Part shown: positions 19,409 to 38,829 of the stretch, piece by piece
Numbering within the stretch: position 1 is the stretch's first letter
Layout: every line of letters begins with the position of its first letter
The notes under the pieces: model-generated
Seen by the model: only the letters and a program-made list of their open reading frames with translations
What the model was told of the DNA's origin: nothing
Databases searched by the model: none
Assembly (NCBI RefSeq): GCF_010015445.1
Contig: NC_053112.1
Coordinates: 35,264,998 to 35,328,997 of the forward strand
DNA from: Perca fluviatilis
Lineage: Eukaryota; Chordata; Actinopteri; Perciformes; Percidae
Length of the DNA: 64,000 nt
Reading direction: 5' to 3'
Position numbers and translations under genes: made by a program

Positions 19409-20062
19409 AGATATACATGTCAGCGGCTTGCAGCATTACCACATCTGTCCAGCAGTATGGACCATCGGAGCGAGTGATAAGCTGGAATGAGAGAAAATAA
19501 GACTTAATGCAAGGAAAGGAGCAAAGCAAGGAGAGCCGGGTTTGGCATATTTCTATTCCTTCCTTATCCGTCAGTTGTTATCAATGGGCATAGACCACCA
19601 GAGCATATGATAGGGGAAGGCCAAAGGATGCAATGTTCAGGGAGAAAGACGTGGAGGGATTGACTAAAAGGGGAAGAGTCATAGAAAAGTGAAAGGTTAT
19701 CCCTATAAGGTCTCATGCAGGAAGAGAGACACCAGAGCAAGTGAATTAGCTCAAACACAGAGGAGGTACAGCAAGGGTATTGCACAGAGACAGAAGGATC
19801 ATCTTTCTCCCAGTAAATCGAGTGGTGATTGTAGAGGGATGGTGGAATAGAGAGACAGAGAAAGAGGATCCTCTTGAGTTCTGTAGGTGGAGATGGACTT
19901 CGATAAGAGCATTTTGGCAGAAACAACTTAGAGGCATATGGAATGGAAGAGGAATGGATTAAAAACGCTTAACCCACTTCTATTTACGAGATGGTGGAGA
20001 TAAAATAATGGAATGAAGGACAGTGAAGATAGATGGAAAGTGGCAGAGTTAAGTATCTCAGG

Positions 20063-20066
<4 letters not shown>
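19409..20066. other. Non-coding stretch
   Basis: Purine-rich (AG-heavy) sequence with no recognised gene. A 120-residue minus-strand ORF at 19564-19926 is the complement of this purine-rich stretch and shows no domain. Confidence 0.45.

Positions 20067-20133
<67 letters not shown>
20067..20133. repeat. (GT)n microsatellite
   Basis: Uninterrupted GT dinucleotides for about 67 bases. Confidence 0.95.
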
Positions 20134-20135
<2 letters not shown>

Positions 20136-21080
20136 CTTGTTTAAACAGCCCTTTCCTTTGACGCTGTCCATGGTGCTGATAAATGACTAAACGCCAGTCT
20201 GTAGAATTCATCATCTGTGAACCATAAATGATCAACTGACAGAAAGACCTACTGACCGACCTACAGACTGACTTTCCAAGAGCCATCCCTCTAGCATCGC
20301 TTCAAATTAAATTTACATTATAAAAAGCTGCTTAGTTTAAGATATTAGTTGTGTACAGTTGTGTGTCTAAAACCATCCAGTAAGAGTCAAGTTTCTCATT
20401 AATGTTCAAATGAATATTAGCTTTCTTCAGCAAATCACCCGGTTTCCAAGCAGTATATTGAAGTCAGACACGAACACAGGGCAGCAGAGAAGATTGAAGC
20501 TTAGTAACAGGCTCATACTGTTGTAATCAAACACAGATGTTCACTGGCAAGTGTCAGGCACAGCCACAAACACACTCCTCAAGGACGCCTCCTGAATTAG
20601 CTTTATGGCCTTGAATTTGTTTTGGAGTCATAGTATGACTGTTGTGATTGGATTTACCAACACACAATCCATTTATAATAAACCCATGAACCCATGTTTG
20701 TATTTTCTGAAAGTACTTACTGTATACGCATATGAAAAACATACACAAGGGCACTTAGGGAAGGACTATCAATACTTGTGGGTTTTGTGATGTCTCTTCA
20801 TAAATGTTCACAACATTGAAGAGATGAGGAGTCCAAAAGTGTTTTAATCTATTTGGAATAAATAGGATGTGCCGTTCTGATATCTCATCAACAGCTGTTT
20901 CAACTCACAGCCTCCTCTCTTCATTTGGGGTTTGACCACCTGTTCTTTTAGGGGAAATACAACACATTGCTGGAAATTATATGTTTGCGAGGAGACATTG
21001 TAGACATTACTGGGGCTTATTTTTCTGCTGTGCTTGGATCTACATCATAATTTCAACATACTAATAAGAGATCAATTATT
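20134..21080. other. Non-coding stretch
   Basis: No gene, repeat array or terminal repeats recognised. Confidence 0.5.
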
Positions 21081-21088
21081 GTTAAAGA

Positions 21089-21464
21089 CAGTGTTGTGGT
21101 ACTCGATATCGGTTTTCGTCTCAAGACCACTTTATGAAGGACTTGCCTATGAATCGACCCCATTACCAAGGCATATATCATTATACACTTATGGCAATAC
21201 AAGAGGTGAATGAAGAAGAACCTAATTTGTTTTCTGTGGGTGTTTTTTTTATGGGAGTGTGGATCTTTCAGATCAATTTGAGGAGTGCCTATGGTTAGCA
21301 TTTTCCACATTTTATCGTGTCATGTAGTTTGGGACTCGCACTGGTCTGGTCTTGGTCTTGACTCTGTCTCAACCCCTCAAAGTCTTGGTCTTGTCTCGGT
21401 CTCCATACACTCTGGTCTTGGTGATGACTTGGTCTTGGTTTAGGTGGTCTTGACTACAACACTG
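21089..21464. mobile_element. hAT-like MITE, ggtcttg-rich
   Basis: A 376-bp element with termini CAGTGTTGTGGTAC and GACTACAACACTG. Flanking octamers GTTAAAGA (21081-21088) and GTTGAAGA (21465-21472) match at 7 of 8 positions. The right half is packed with variants of ggtcttggtcttgactc. The same family in inverse orientation forms the left end of the large composite at 40327. Confidence 0.8.
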
Positions 21465-21472
21465 GTTGAAGA

Positions 21473-22721
21473 TGACTCAACTAAATGTATTGCCATTTGT
21501 ATCTCAGATTCTGACAATAGATAGATGTTCAGAATGGACCGTTGAGTGTAGCGAGATGAAGTGCACTCTAACGGGATTCAGTTCTGGTTATTTTTCTGCC
21601 AGCAGTCACAATCCTTTCTCCACTTTCTGTTTTGTTGCTGCTGCACTGAAGCTGCTAAGAGTCTAGAGGTAGACTGCCCACATTTTCAAAGAGAGATTGA
21701 TTATAAACCGCCCAGAAGAATATAACATGATTTTGATTCTTTATTTTAACTCATCTTGGTTATGGGGGGAAAAACCCTATGAAGTGTAAAATGGAGTTAA
21801 GATAAACAGCCTCATTCTCTGACTGATACCAGTGCATGTTTGAAAATTAGATAACGGATGTTCATTGGCACTTTCTTCACGCGCAACCTATTCTCATTTT
21901 TGAAGATATATAATCTGAAGATTTTATATGAAATAAATTTTCTGCAGCTTGCACGATCAAAGCCAAATTGCAGGAATATAGAAGCCAAAATGTTTTGTCC
22001 TTCCTAACATGTTGTTAATGATTTATTATACTTTAAATAGCATGTAAAATTTAAAACGCAAACAGTGGTAAAATTAAACCATATTTCTGTCAAAGATTTT
22101 ATTTGACAGACCATGACCATGGCTTTTAAGCCATAATGATTTAAAACAATAGGAGATCACTTTTACATAGAAATTAATATTGAAAATGTATCCTCTCCCA
22201 CTTTGTTTTTGTGGACTGCAGTATTGCCAGTGCTGAGAGAATACTGCTCATAAAGGAGTCTGACATACATACATGTGCACATGTATTGTGACTTAAGGCG
22301 AACTCTCTCCACCAACTCCTGAGGGAAATACCTGGCTGTTTAGTTGCTAAATGTGTTTTACCATTAGCTAGTCGCTAACTTTGTCTGTCTGCCATTTGGT
22401 GATGATCTGGTAGCATACTATAGCTGCCACCTGCTGTTGATGCTACAAGTTATCACAACACAAGGATAGACTAGAATCAAAACTGCATGAACAGAGTTGT
22501 CTAAAGAAACTCACCATTTTTCTAGCAAAGGAACCACTATATTGGTTTTCTTTTTCTTTTGATACTGCTTGTGTACGTACCTGGAGCATTTTTTTTTTTT
22601 CTTAGTGTATTTTACTTCAGGAGTGTGTCAGGGTTTCTGAGCTGGCAACTAAATTGAAAGGCTTACTTGTTTACACTTTGAATAAGTAATTGCATTTAGT
22701 CTGCTGAAATAATCATTCTGG
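21473..22721. other. Non-coding stretch
   Basis: No gene recognised. A T-run lies at about 22590-22600. Confidence 0.5.
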
Positions 22722-22762
22722 CACACACGTGTGTGTGTGTGTGTCTGTGTGTCTGTGTCTGT

Positions 22763-22835
<73 letters not shown>

Positions 22836-22850
22836 TGCGTGCGTGTGCTT
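22722..22850. repeat. (GT)n microsatellite with GTCT and GCGT variants
   Basis: GT repeats with early tctgtg interruptions and a gcgcgtgcgtgcgtgtgc tail. Confidence 0.95.
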
Positions 22851-23042
22851 CTATAAAAGCATATGTGTATGCATGCCCTTCATAGATTATTTCCTTCCCT
22901 CTGTAACCGAGGGCAGCCCTGTGACACAGTAACTAATCACAGAAACACATTGTTGGAAGCTTTATTGTTAAAAGTTCAGTACGTCCCCATAGACTTTATC
23001 CTTCCATGATCTAATATCATTAAACTTGATTACCCTTTCCAC

Positions 23043-23140
23043 GGTGTGTGTTATGAGATCATAAGGAGCAAGGTTACCTCCCCTTTCTCTGCTTTGCCCG
23101 CCCAGAGAATTTGGCCCACCCATGAGAGAGAGACACTTTA
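23043..23140. repeat. Partial second copy of the adjacent MITE interior
   Basis: The segment ataaggagcaaggttacctc with its surroundings matches about 23362-23440 inside the neighbouring element, then diverges. It is a fragment lacking terminal repeats. Confidence 0.65.
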
Positions 23141-23171
23141 TATAGTGTGTGTTAAAGTAGTTAATAAACCC

Positions 23172-23696
23172 TTAAAGGTCCCATGGCATGAAAATTTCAT
23201 TTTGTGAGGTTTTTTAACATTAATATGCGTTCCCCCAGCCTGCCTATGGTCAGCTACTGGCTAGAAATGGTGATAGGTGTAAACCGAGCCCTGGGTATCC
23301 TGCTCTGCCTTTGAGAAAATGAAAGCTCAGATGGGCCGATCTGGAATCTTCTCCTTATGAGGTCATAAGGAGCAAGGTTACCTCCCCTTTCTCTGCTGCG
23401 CACATTGTAGCCCGATTTAGCCGCAAGAGAGAGACATCATGGCTTTCAAACAAGAAAAGTGGCAGTTGGTCAAGGCCACACCCCCACCCTCCACCTTGCC
23501 CCCCCCTCTCTCCTCCTCAATAGCTACAGACACAGAAATGGCACATACTAAGGAAAGCTCATTGTGGGACTGGCTCTAGTGGCTGTAATTCTGCACCAAG
23601 ACTGAATTTCGGGGAAGAGACTTCAGATACAGTATTAGGGGACCACTAAGGTCTATATAAAAGCATCCAAAAAGCAGCATGTCATGGGAACTTTAA
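23172..23696. mobile_element. piggyBac-like MITE with TTAA ends
   Basis: Bounded by TTAA at 23172-23175 and 23693-23696. Inside them the ends read AGGTCCCATGGC and, inverted, AGTTCCCATGAC. TTAA duplication plus short inverted repeats and no ORF fit a non-autonomous piggyBac-type element; class assignment is inferred from the TTAA. Confidence 0.75.
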
Positions 23697-24523
23697 TATC
23701 TAAGTCTTGTCAGTTGTAAATTTAGTTTTGTTATTTAACGTATTTTTATCCTAGCAGACAAATGGTCCAAAGGGGTTTTTCACAATCTGACAACCCAAAC
23801 TTGTTTTTATCAATGGCTTAAAACTAATCTCTATAAAGCTTCACTTTTTTTTTTCTTCTTTTTTTTTTTACATATCACCTTTCAAGTTGGTATGGTGCAC
23901 TTGTTGGCGTACAGTAGCTGATTTACAGAACCAGCAGATATGGAATAACATTATCATTCAATTGTAGTTTTTAGTTCTAGTTGTTTTTATCCATCTGATG
24001 AATGTAAGTCCAATATTAACTCTCCTTTTAGCTCTGTTTTTGGTCTCTACCAACTCTTGGGGAAAAAATCTGGCTCTTTAGTTATTTAATGCTCCACTAT
24101 GTTCACCAGCTAGTCGCTAAGTTTGCCAGTGATGTTTGGTGCTGAGCAAACGCTATGAGAGCTGTGAGAATTAACCAAAAGAGTAAAGTTGTGGGCTGGA
24201 CAGCTAAACAATGAACTTAAACTCATTTTAAAGCTTCATAAAGCTGAGGGGTGCTGCAGATTGGTGAAAATTCTCTGTAGGTCCATCACTAGTATTGATG
24301 ATCCAAAAGTGATAATGATAGCTACAGCAATAGCCATGGTGGGTTGTTACCTGTTGTTTCTGTGTAAAAGCTAAGACTGGGGATGGCATGGTAATTGGTG
24401 TCTTCATCTATGGCTCATCCTACAGACTTTTACATTTAAAACATTTAGAACTTGGTGTACAACAACGACAACAAAGTCCTCCAACCCATACAACCACATA
24501 GGTCGTTTGTTCCTACCTTCTAA
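23697..24523. other. Non-coding stretch
   Basis: No gene recognised. T-rich tracts lie near 23845-23870. Confidence 0.5.
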
Positions 24524-24526
24524 TAA

Positions 24527-25132
24527 AGGTGTGGACGCACTAGGCTGAAAATCGGCCGTTGGACAGTCTGGCGAGGTCAGTGACTCGAATCTGTTCAGTG
24601 TGTCCCATTCCATCGTCAGTTTGGGGGTCTGTCGGTGTTCATTTTGGCCGACCTGACATTCAGTCGGAGGCAGAGCAGTCGGTACTCACCCGGAAATGGG
24701 GAGCGGAATGAGGTGACTAGAGTCTCTCAAAATCTTTTAAACTTTGTTGAGCTGGAATGAAGACAGATTCAGCATCTGCATGGCCTATTTCTCTTTTAAA
24801 ATGTTTTCAGAAACATGTTTCAGTGAACTATTTTAGTACAATATGGGATCGTATTCTGAACGGCCGCCATGACAGTCTGGCTTTGAATTTCCGGAGAAAA
24901 CAAACCCATGTGACGCGTTCGTCCAATCAGCAGCCGGTTTTCATTTCTTGGGCAACAATACAGAGTAGTGCCGCCTGCTGCTATGTAGACGTATTAAGTT
25001 TCTCAAGTCGGTGTCGCCTCAGTGTGTCCCGAGGCAGTTTTTTGGACCTCGGGGACGCGACCATCAACCACCGATCATTTCCACTGGCTTTTCTGCCGAG
25101 GGTCGGCCGTCTGGTTAGTGTGTAAGCACCTT
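24527..25132. mobile_element. TAA-flanked DNA element, copy 1
   Basis: A 606-bp element with ends aggtgtggacgcactaggct and, inverted, aaggtgcttacacactaacc. It is flanked by TAA (24524-24526) and TAG (25133-25135). It is homologous over its length, in opposite orientation, to 30880-31429 and 44048-44651; all three share the segment cgtccaatcagcagccggtt or its complement. The interior is CpG-rich. A three-base TWA target suits PIF/Harbinger. Confidence 0.8.
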
Positions 25133-25139
25133 TAGACAA

Positions 25140-25560
25140 ACAGGACAGATCAGTGACAGATTTTTGGTCCTTATTCCTTAAAGTAGCGGTCACTTTTTTA
25201 AACACGTGGTTAACATTGCGATATGGCCTAGGCAACAAAACTACTTGGTTAGGTTTAGGAAAAGATTGTGGTCTGGGTTAAAATAAGTATGTTTGTTATG
25301 TTACTTAACTTATGTACATAAATGTGCAGTGGAACGGGATGTTGTTATGTTTACTTAACTAAAAGTAACATTTGTCGACTTCCTTCTTTGCTCTGTCATA
25401 ATTACTACGGCTACTGGGTTGTGAGGTCGCCCCCACTAAACATAAATATGGGTCGTAATAAGCTGCTTTTACAAACAACCTATGGGGTCGTTTTGGGGGT
25501 GGAGAGGACAGTCTTGCATACCAATATTAACAAAATCATTAAAATACTGTTGGGTGTATC
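25140..25560. repeat. Dispersed repeat-like segment
   Basis: Contains aggcaacaaaactacttggt followed by taggtttaggaaaagat, phrases I associate with common fish interspersed repeats. I see no terminal repeats or coding region. The assignment is weak. Confidence 0.3.
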
Positions 25561-26803
25561 ATATACGTCTGTTGTCATATCATCCAAAAAGTTCCATCTA
25601 CGATGTGTTTTCCATGGGTTCATTGTGTTGTGTGTCCATTAAACAGATTTTACTGAACCTCTGTTCTGTCAAATCCTTTATTGGCCAGCTCTTATTCATG
25701 AATCCGTCTCTATCCCTCTGTTTATAACTTCCTTGTCCTCTTCACATTTCATTATCTCTCCTCTTCTCTTTCCTCTTGGCATTTATCCAACAATCCATCT
25801 CTCCTTTCGCTTTCTTTCTCCATCCTCCCCTCCCTCCCTACTGTTTCCCTGTTGGAATTTCCAATGCACAGAGACTGATTTCCCTGAGGTAATTACACAT
25901 TTTGGCAAAGCTTCAGTCCACTACCTACTTTGTGTATGTGTATGTGCAGGTTCTATAGTTTTTCCTAAACTTTCAGTTTGAGTAATGTCAGTGTTACAAA
26001 CAATCTGATGAAAGTGTTTCAAGGGTGTTTGTCCCCAGCAGCTCCGCTCTATCATAGTCATTTATCAAGTGATAAAAGAATCACTGCACACTCCCTCGCA
26101 TACAAAAGTCGATATTTGTTATAGCAAATATTGGACAAAAACAGATTGTTACATTACTGACTTTATGCCTTTGTGATTTATGCTTTGTCAGACTGGAACA
26201 GTAGGACCTTGCAAACCTCGCTTATCTCCTTGTCCTCTGCTTTTTGCTTCCTCCTCTCCTTTGTCACCTGCCTAAATTACAGCATTGACCACCACAATCT
26301 ATTATGTTACTGCACAAAGTAGAGCTGGACCACACATTTACCGTGAGCTCCGACCAGTCTTTTTAATTGGCAGTAAAAAAGAGAGCTGTGTACTGCTCCA
26401 ACTGCTGCTTGACGTGTGGGTGTTCTGCTATTCTGACAAAAGATCAATACACTATCTGGTTTACCGGCCCCATGTCCCACGTCCTGTGGGAAGGAGGAGA
26501 GCACCAAGCAAAAGAAGAAAAAAGGAGAGTAAGAAAACGGCACTCTTTTAAGTAAGCACAGACAAAGAGAATGTCAGTCAGCTGGCAGACAGCCACTTCC
26601 ATCCACCCTGCATGTCTCTACTTCTCTCATTTATAGTTGTGTATATATACAGTATATATATACCGACCTTATTTGCAGATTTGACATCCAATAACAGTCA
26701 AGATGTTAGAGGGCCAATGCCCATGATCAGATGTCATTATCCAGATAATGTTTTTAGATACAGATCCTATGTTAATACCAGGTGTTAATGGATGCCACCT
26801 GAG
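25561..26803. other. Non-coding stretch
   Basis: C/T-rich 25730-25860 and a short (TA)n near 26640-26662; no gene recognised. Confidence 0.5.
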
Positions 26804-27187
26804 TTAGGTTGGTACCAACTAATGACAGAAAAGAAACCCATGCTTGGTTTTGCTTTTGGCCCGATTCGATTCTGTCGCGATACATGGGTGCCTATCGATT
26901 TGTATTGCGATTTTCATTTATTGCAATTCTAGAAGTGTTGCGGTTCGATAGTATTGCCATTTTCTTTTCCTTCTATAACAAAAAACAAATTTAAATAATT
27001 CACTTCTACAAACAATATATTATGAAACATTTCAAAAAACTAATTGTTTTCTAAGAAGAATGCTTCAATGCTTTTGCTCTGTTTTGCTGGAAACGGATAT
27101 GATATAGTCGCCATCGGCGGTACCAAATGAACAGAAAATATTTAGGTGTACATACGATTTTTTAAATTATCTTTTTCCAACCCTAAT
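26804..27187. repeat. Possible hAT-like MITE without clear TSD
   Basis: The left end ttaggttggtacc and right end ccaaccctaa could be inverted termini, and the interior carries repeated cgat and attgcgat motifs like 17624-18012. No matching flanking octamer was found. Confidence 0.4.
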
Positions 27188-28822
<1,635 letters not shown>

Positions 28823-29007
28823 ACACAGTTGTGTCCTTCCCAGAAATGGACTGCCTGCAGCTCGTTGGCCACCTGGTCCTCTTTGATAGCTCTAACCCAA
28901 TAAAGAGCTGAGATAGACTGACTGGCAGTAGCTGTCAGGGCACACTCTGCCAGACCATACAGTTTGAAAGGAAACCCTCCCACTCCTGTGTGTGTGTTTT
29001 TTTTTTT

Positions 29008-30876
<1,869 letters not shown>

Positions 30877-30879
30877 TAA

Positions 30880-31429
30880 GGCGCTGACACACTAATCAGA
30901 CGGCCGACCGTCATTAGAAAAGGCAGTCGGACTGATCAGTCGGGTCCCCGAGATCCCAAAAACTGCCTCAAAACACAATGAGGCGACACCGACTTGAGCG
31001 TACGTAATACGTCTCCATAGCAGCAGGCAGCACTACTCTGTATTGTTGCCCAAGAAATGAAAACCGGTAGCTGATTGGACGAACGCGTTTGTTTTCTCCG
31101 GAAATTCAAAGCCAGACGGTCATGGCGACAGTTCAGAATACGATCTCATATTGTACTAAAATAGTTGACGTGTTCAACGTGTTTCTGAAAACATTAGAAA
31201 TAGGCCATACAGCTGCTGAATCTGTCTTCATTTCAGATCGACAAAGGTCAGTTTAAAGATTTTCGTCAGATATTGAGAGGCTCATCCGCTCGCCATTTCT
31301 CCGAATGAACATGTCAGATCGGCCAAAATGAAGGCCAACAGCCCCTCAGAAGGATGATGGCACGGAACACACGGAACAGACTCGAGTCACCGACCTCGCC
31401 AGACTATCGGGTTAGTGTGTCAGTAGCAT
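30880..31429. mobile_element. TAA-flanked DNA element, copy 2
   Basis: A 550-bp element with ends ggcgctgacacactaa and, inverted, tgctactgacacactaa. It is flanked on both sides by TAA (30877-30879 and 31430-31432), which here is also TTAA. Inverse orientation relative to copy 1. No ORF. Confidence 0.85.
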
Positions 31430-31432
31430 TAA

Positions 31433-34520
<3,088 letters not shown>

Positions 34521-34546
34521 TGACCACACAGACACACAGACACACA

Positions 34547-34577
<31 letters not shown>
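34521..34577. repeat. (CA)n microsatellite with ACAG interruptions
   Basis: Begins with agacacacagac units and continues as pure CA. Confidence 0.95.
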
Positions 34578-34582
<5 letters not shown>

Positions 34583-37312
34583 GAGTGGAAACGCTTTGAT
34601 TTTGCTCTTAATTAGTTCACTCTGCTGATAGCACTGCAGTTGAAGCGGTGCCTTTGTGAACCCAGATAAGCAATGGGCCAATAACTTAGTAAAAAGACTT
34701 TTAGGTGATTTAAGATTGTGCTGACACAGTGGAAGCAGACACAAAACTAAAGCTATTCAGAGTAATTACACTGAATCACCAAATTACAGGCTCTGGAAAG
34801 CGTACTGTTTAATGTTGTGTGCGATAATAATTTTGGGCTCTGAACTCTAACAGCCTCACTACCCTAGCTCAGCTCCCTTTATTACCTCTACGCCAACTTC
34901 CCAAACATGCATCTATTCTCAGCCCTCCCTCTTTCTGGCAGTTTCTTCACTTCACCAGTCTGTGATGGATCTGTCCATTCATGGAAAACCACCCTCTCCT
35001 CCAATGTGAGGGATCACCTGTCAACAGTGTTTCTCGCTGTGTGTTTGCTTGTGTGTGCCTGCTGACAGTGTACTCAGCACAAAATGAGCTTGGAGGGGAT
35101 TCTGAAGATGCATCTCGTTGAACCTGTGTTCCTCGCTAACGCAGCAGAATTTGACCACAACAGGCACAGCTTACAGTGTTCATGCTGGTCAGAGAGGACA
35201 GATGAAGGCAGAGGGGTGGTGAGAACAAAGAAAGAGACAGTGGAGGCTAAAATAACTGTGTGGCTGTAGGGGTATGAGCACCATATGTGAATGAATAAAT
35301 GTCCATTAGTGCTGAAACAATTAGTTGAACAATCAGTTAGTTGATCGACAGAAAAGCAATTTGCAACAATTTTGATCAAGCATAAGCTTTCATTATTTTC
35401 TCAATTCAGCTTCTCAAAAGTAAAGGTTTGCCACTTTTTACCGTTTTATATAATTTTGAAATTGAATATTTCAGGTATTTTATGTTGTCAAACCAAACAA
35501 CCTTTTCAAAGACGTCACCTTGAGCTCTGGAAAAATGTAATAAGTAAAAATTGTAGAAAATGCAAAAATGTCGAGCAAATGTGGAGCTGAATATCATCTG
35601 GTTATCTTTCTATAGAAGGTCAAAGGTAGCTGGAAAGAAGTTATCTGGGGTGTGTTATAGGTCCTGCACAATAATATGCACAACTTTGTTTTTATTTCGC
35701 TAAGTGCATTCAACTGAGTTCCAATTTCCCTCCTATTTTGCTGTTAGCGCTGCCAGGTAACAGAGTCACTATTATTTCCACCAGCAGAGTTGGCCATAGG
35801 GGTTAGGAGCTATTTTTTTCCTGCGTCTCCCTCTGTTTGGTTTGTCTTTTAATGGAAACTCTTAAAAAGTTGAATTTGTTTTCACAAAACCTGTCATGGG
35901 AAATCAGAGAGCTAATAATTTTTTTCACAGTAACTGGCCTTAAGGGAAATGTGGCCATGGCTTCTTCCAAAAAGTCATAAAACTTTAAATCAAATCCACA
36001 TGAACATCAACCTTTGTGTGCTTGTCACTTAGAATATACTGTATAGTGGGAAACTTTTTAAATAAGAATCTCAGCAGACTGCCTGGGTAAAGATCAATTG
36101 GCAGACACCAAGGTGTTTGTTTCAAACAGGATGAAAGTCGAGTGTATTATAATCTGGAGGGTTTGGCCTGCAGGACCACATGATTCGAAAGGCAAGCGCC
36201 CCTCACCTGGCTTCATTTATAAAAAAAAGAGCACTTACAAACTCGGCATTTGTATCTGTCTCTGGTCTGCCGAGAAACCTTCACCTACTATTGACCCAAT
36301 CAATCAAACTACCAATTTGTTTAAAACTATACTGCAGTTGTAAATGACAAATTCACTTTCCACTGAACAACATGGGATCTCAACAACTTCGTTATGGTTA
36401 GAGAGATCAGGCTTTGGATTAAAATGAATACTTCATTAAGGGGAGGGGACCTTTGTCGGGCATTGACTGTCAGTAGGAAACAGGAAACAAACAACAATCT
36501 CCTGTGTCAAAGTCCAACATTTCATTGACCCATCCATCCACCCTTACCTCCTCCTTCAGTGGTGTTGTTGCTCTATACTCATTACACTACTCCCTCCTTT
36601 ACTCCCAACTGACAACCATGTCAGTATATATGCTGTTTGGGGGCATTTTCTGAAACTACTGATGCTCACCTTTTTTAAGAGAGGACAGTCTCTGAACTGA
36701 TGTACACTGACAAATGGCAATCATTCTCAGGGGTGTTCTACTGAATGCCATGTAGTGGAGTGAATGCAGTTAGTAATCAGACATGTTTCCCTAACGGAAA
36801 TTATCTCTGCAAAATTAGAGACTTGCAATAGTAGAACACTAATGAAAAGAGAGACCCCAGCAGGTGAGCAAGCTGATGTGCAATGAACTGCCAAGAGTGA
36901 ACACTCACAAAGATATGTCCATGTGGCATACAGGTCAGGTTATAGAGTAATGTGAGGGCAAGCTGAAAGTACAGTTTCTCTAATCTTCTCTGGACTGCTG
37001 CAACACTGACGACACTTAGCATCACTTTTGAGTTATCTCTTTTAGAACTTCATCGTTGCAGCAAGGTGGGAATCCCAACATTTTCTAACATCTTTAACAT
37101 GTCTTTGTTGTCACCGCTTTTTGAGAGTTCTGAGAGGCTTGTCAAGACTTCAAATTAAGTGTAATGTTAATGCAACAACTGAGCCATTTGTATAATAGGA
37201 CAACTGAAGAAACTTTGTGCTCAGCACTACACCTGAGCTCCACGCTTGGAATACAAGGACACCTACTGAACAGTATGTCAGGACTGATTTTAGCTCCTCC
37301 ACCGAGTCTGCG
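34578..37312. other. Non-coding stretch
   Basis: No gene recognised. At 35310-35600 the phrase gctgaaacaattagttgaac with following AT-rich sequence resembles decayed hAT-type interspersed repeats, but I see no TSD. Confidence 0.45.
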
Positions 37313-37320
37313 ATAAACTT

Positions 37321-38821
37321 TAGGGCTGTCCCGAACGATTATTTTTTAAACGATTAATCTAGCGATAATTTTTTTGATTAGTCGACTAATCTAACGATTA
37401 CATTTTTCGATTAATCTAACGATTCATTTTTCAATTATTTATTTGTATTGCTCAATTATTAACAATTTACACAAAACAAATTTCAATAAGGTTCAAATCT
37501 CTATTAAAATTGTTCTAGTAAAATGAATTTGTAGTGCAACCTGAAGCCAGATGTAGGCTATCAATCCAACAAAAAATAAAGTCACTTTCAGGAGGAATAC
37601 AAAAATAAAAACTTAAAGTAAACAGAGCAAGTGTGAAAAGAGTAGCCTGTATTTGCTTTTTTTAACAGTAGTTGGTAAAATAATGAATAAGCTCTTGTTT
37701 AACATCCAAGCTATTCTCCCTTTAATCTTACAGTAAAAAAGTGCAGTTTTAGCAACATATGAAATCAGATAATATCAAATAAATCCAACATAAGGCAAGT
37801 TGCAGAGTGTCTAATATAACAGTCTGTAATCGATTGGGTCACTCATGATGATGGTAAACCAAAAAAATAACACTGTAGACTGACAGCGTTTTGATGATGC
37901 TTATTGTTAAGTCATAGTGGGGCATTAAAACGAATCAATGGACTAACGTACCGTTGGGCTACTGCTGGGAACACATTCCGTGTCACTATGTTGATAATCG
38001 CACATACTTGGGAGTAAAGCCTAGATTGGGCCCAAAAAATCAAGCCCGACCCTACCCGAGCCCATGCACGATGTGTCTGAGCCTGGCCCGGCCCGACACA
38101 TTAACTGGAATTATGAGCCCGAGGCCGATTTAAACCCGACGATTTTGTGATACGTGGGCCGTTATAACTTACGTTATAAAGGACACGTGAGATATCTGAA
38201 ACAATCTAACCTGGTTGCGCAATTATGGAAGACAGTGCTACAGATGGGGGAGACACGATGTAGCACAGTTGACCTCACACTCAAGTCAGTGCAGGACATC
38301 TACCCAGAGCTACGGGAGAAGCTGGAGAGGCATAGCTTTCTCCCCACCCAATTAGGCTAATAAAGTAATGATTGAAAAAAAAAAAATGCCTTGATCGAGG
38401 GTCCGGCCCGGCCCGAGGATAGTGGCGCGACATATCGGCCCGACCCGGCCCGTGGGTCGAGTTCTGGCTCGGGCAGAGAATCTAAACTCTACTTGGGAGG
38501 GAAAGGGACAAAAAGGTGAGCAGAACTCACTGTGTTTTTTGCTGCTGTTATCCTGACTCAGGGATGCATTTTACAAAGTCTACAGAATACCACGTTGTTG
38601 TTGGCATTAAGAGTAAAATACTCCCACACTTTAGAAGACCGTGTGCGAGCCTTTTTCTCAACGTGTTGTTGAACTTGCGAGGAATACATACTCGCACTGT
38701 TGCTGCAGGCAGCCATGTTATTTTTAGATTTCTACACGTGACGCGCCGACTCAAATTATTTGTGTCGACGCATTTACGTAATCGATTACGTCGACTACAT
38801 CAACGAATCGTCCCAGCCCTA
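37321..38821. mobile_element. hAT-like element with 8-bp TSD ATAAACTT
   Basis: A 1,501-bp element starting TAGGGCTGTCCCGAACGATT and ending AATCGTCCCAGCCCTA, flanked by ATAAACTT at 37313-37320 and 38822-38829. The left end carries repeated cgattaatctaacgatta units; the right end has gtcgac/cgattacg units. No transposase ORF is visible. A second, younger hAT-like insertion sits inside at 38015-38491. Confidence 0.9.
38015..38491. mobile_element. Nested hAT-like element with TSD CTTGGGAG
   Basis: A 477-bp element inside the previous one. Ends taaagcctagatt and, inverted, tagagtttagatt agree at 10 of 13 bases, with CTTGGGAG duplicated at 38007-38014 and 38492-38499. Both subterminal regions have clustered gcccgacccgacc-type motifs. 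A 68-residue plus-strand ORF (38154-38360) is present inside, ending ELREKLERHSFLPTQLG. It could be a transposase remnant, but I cannot place it. Confidence 0.85.
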
Positions 38822-38829
38822 ATAAACTT

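Noticed and set aside
19564..19926. 120-residue minus-strand ORF as a host gene
   Set aside because: It is the complement of a purine-rich stretch, with low-complexity Ser/Leu composition and no domain.
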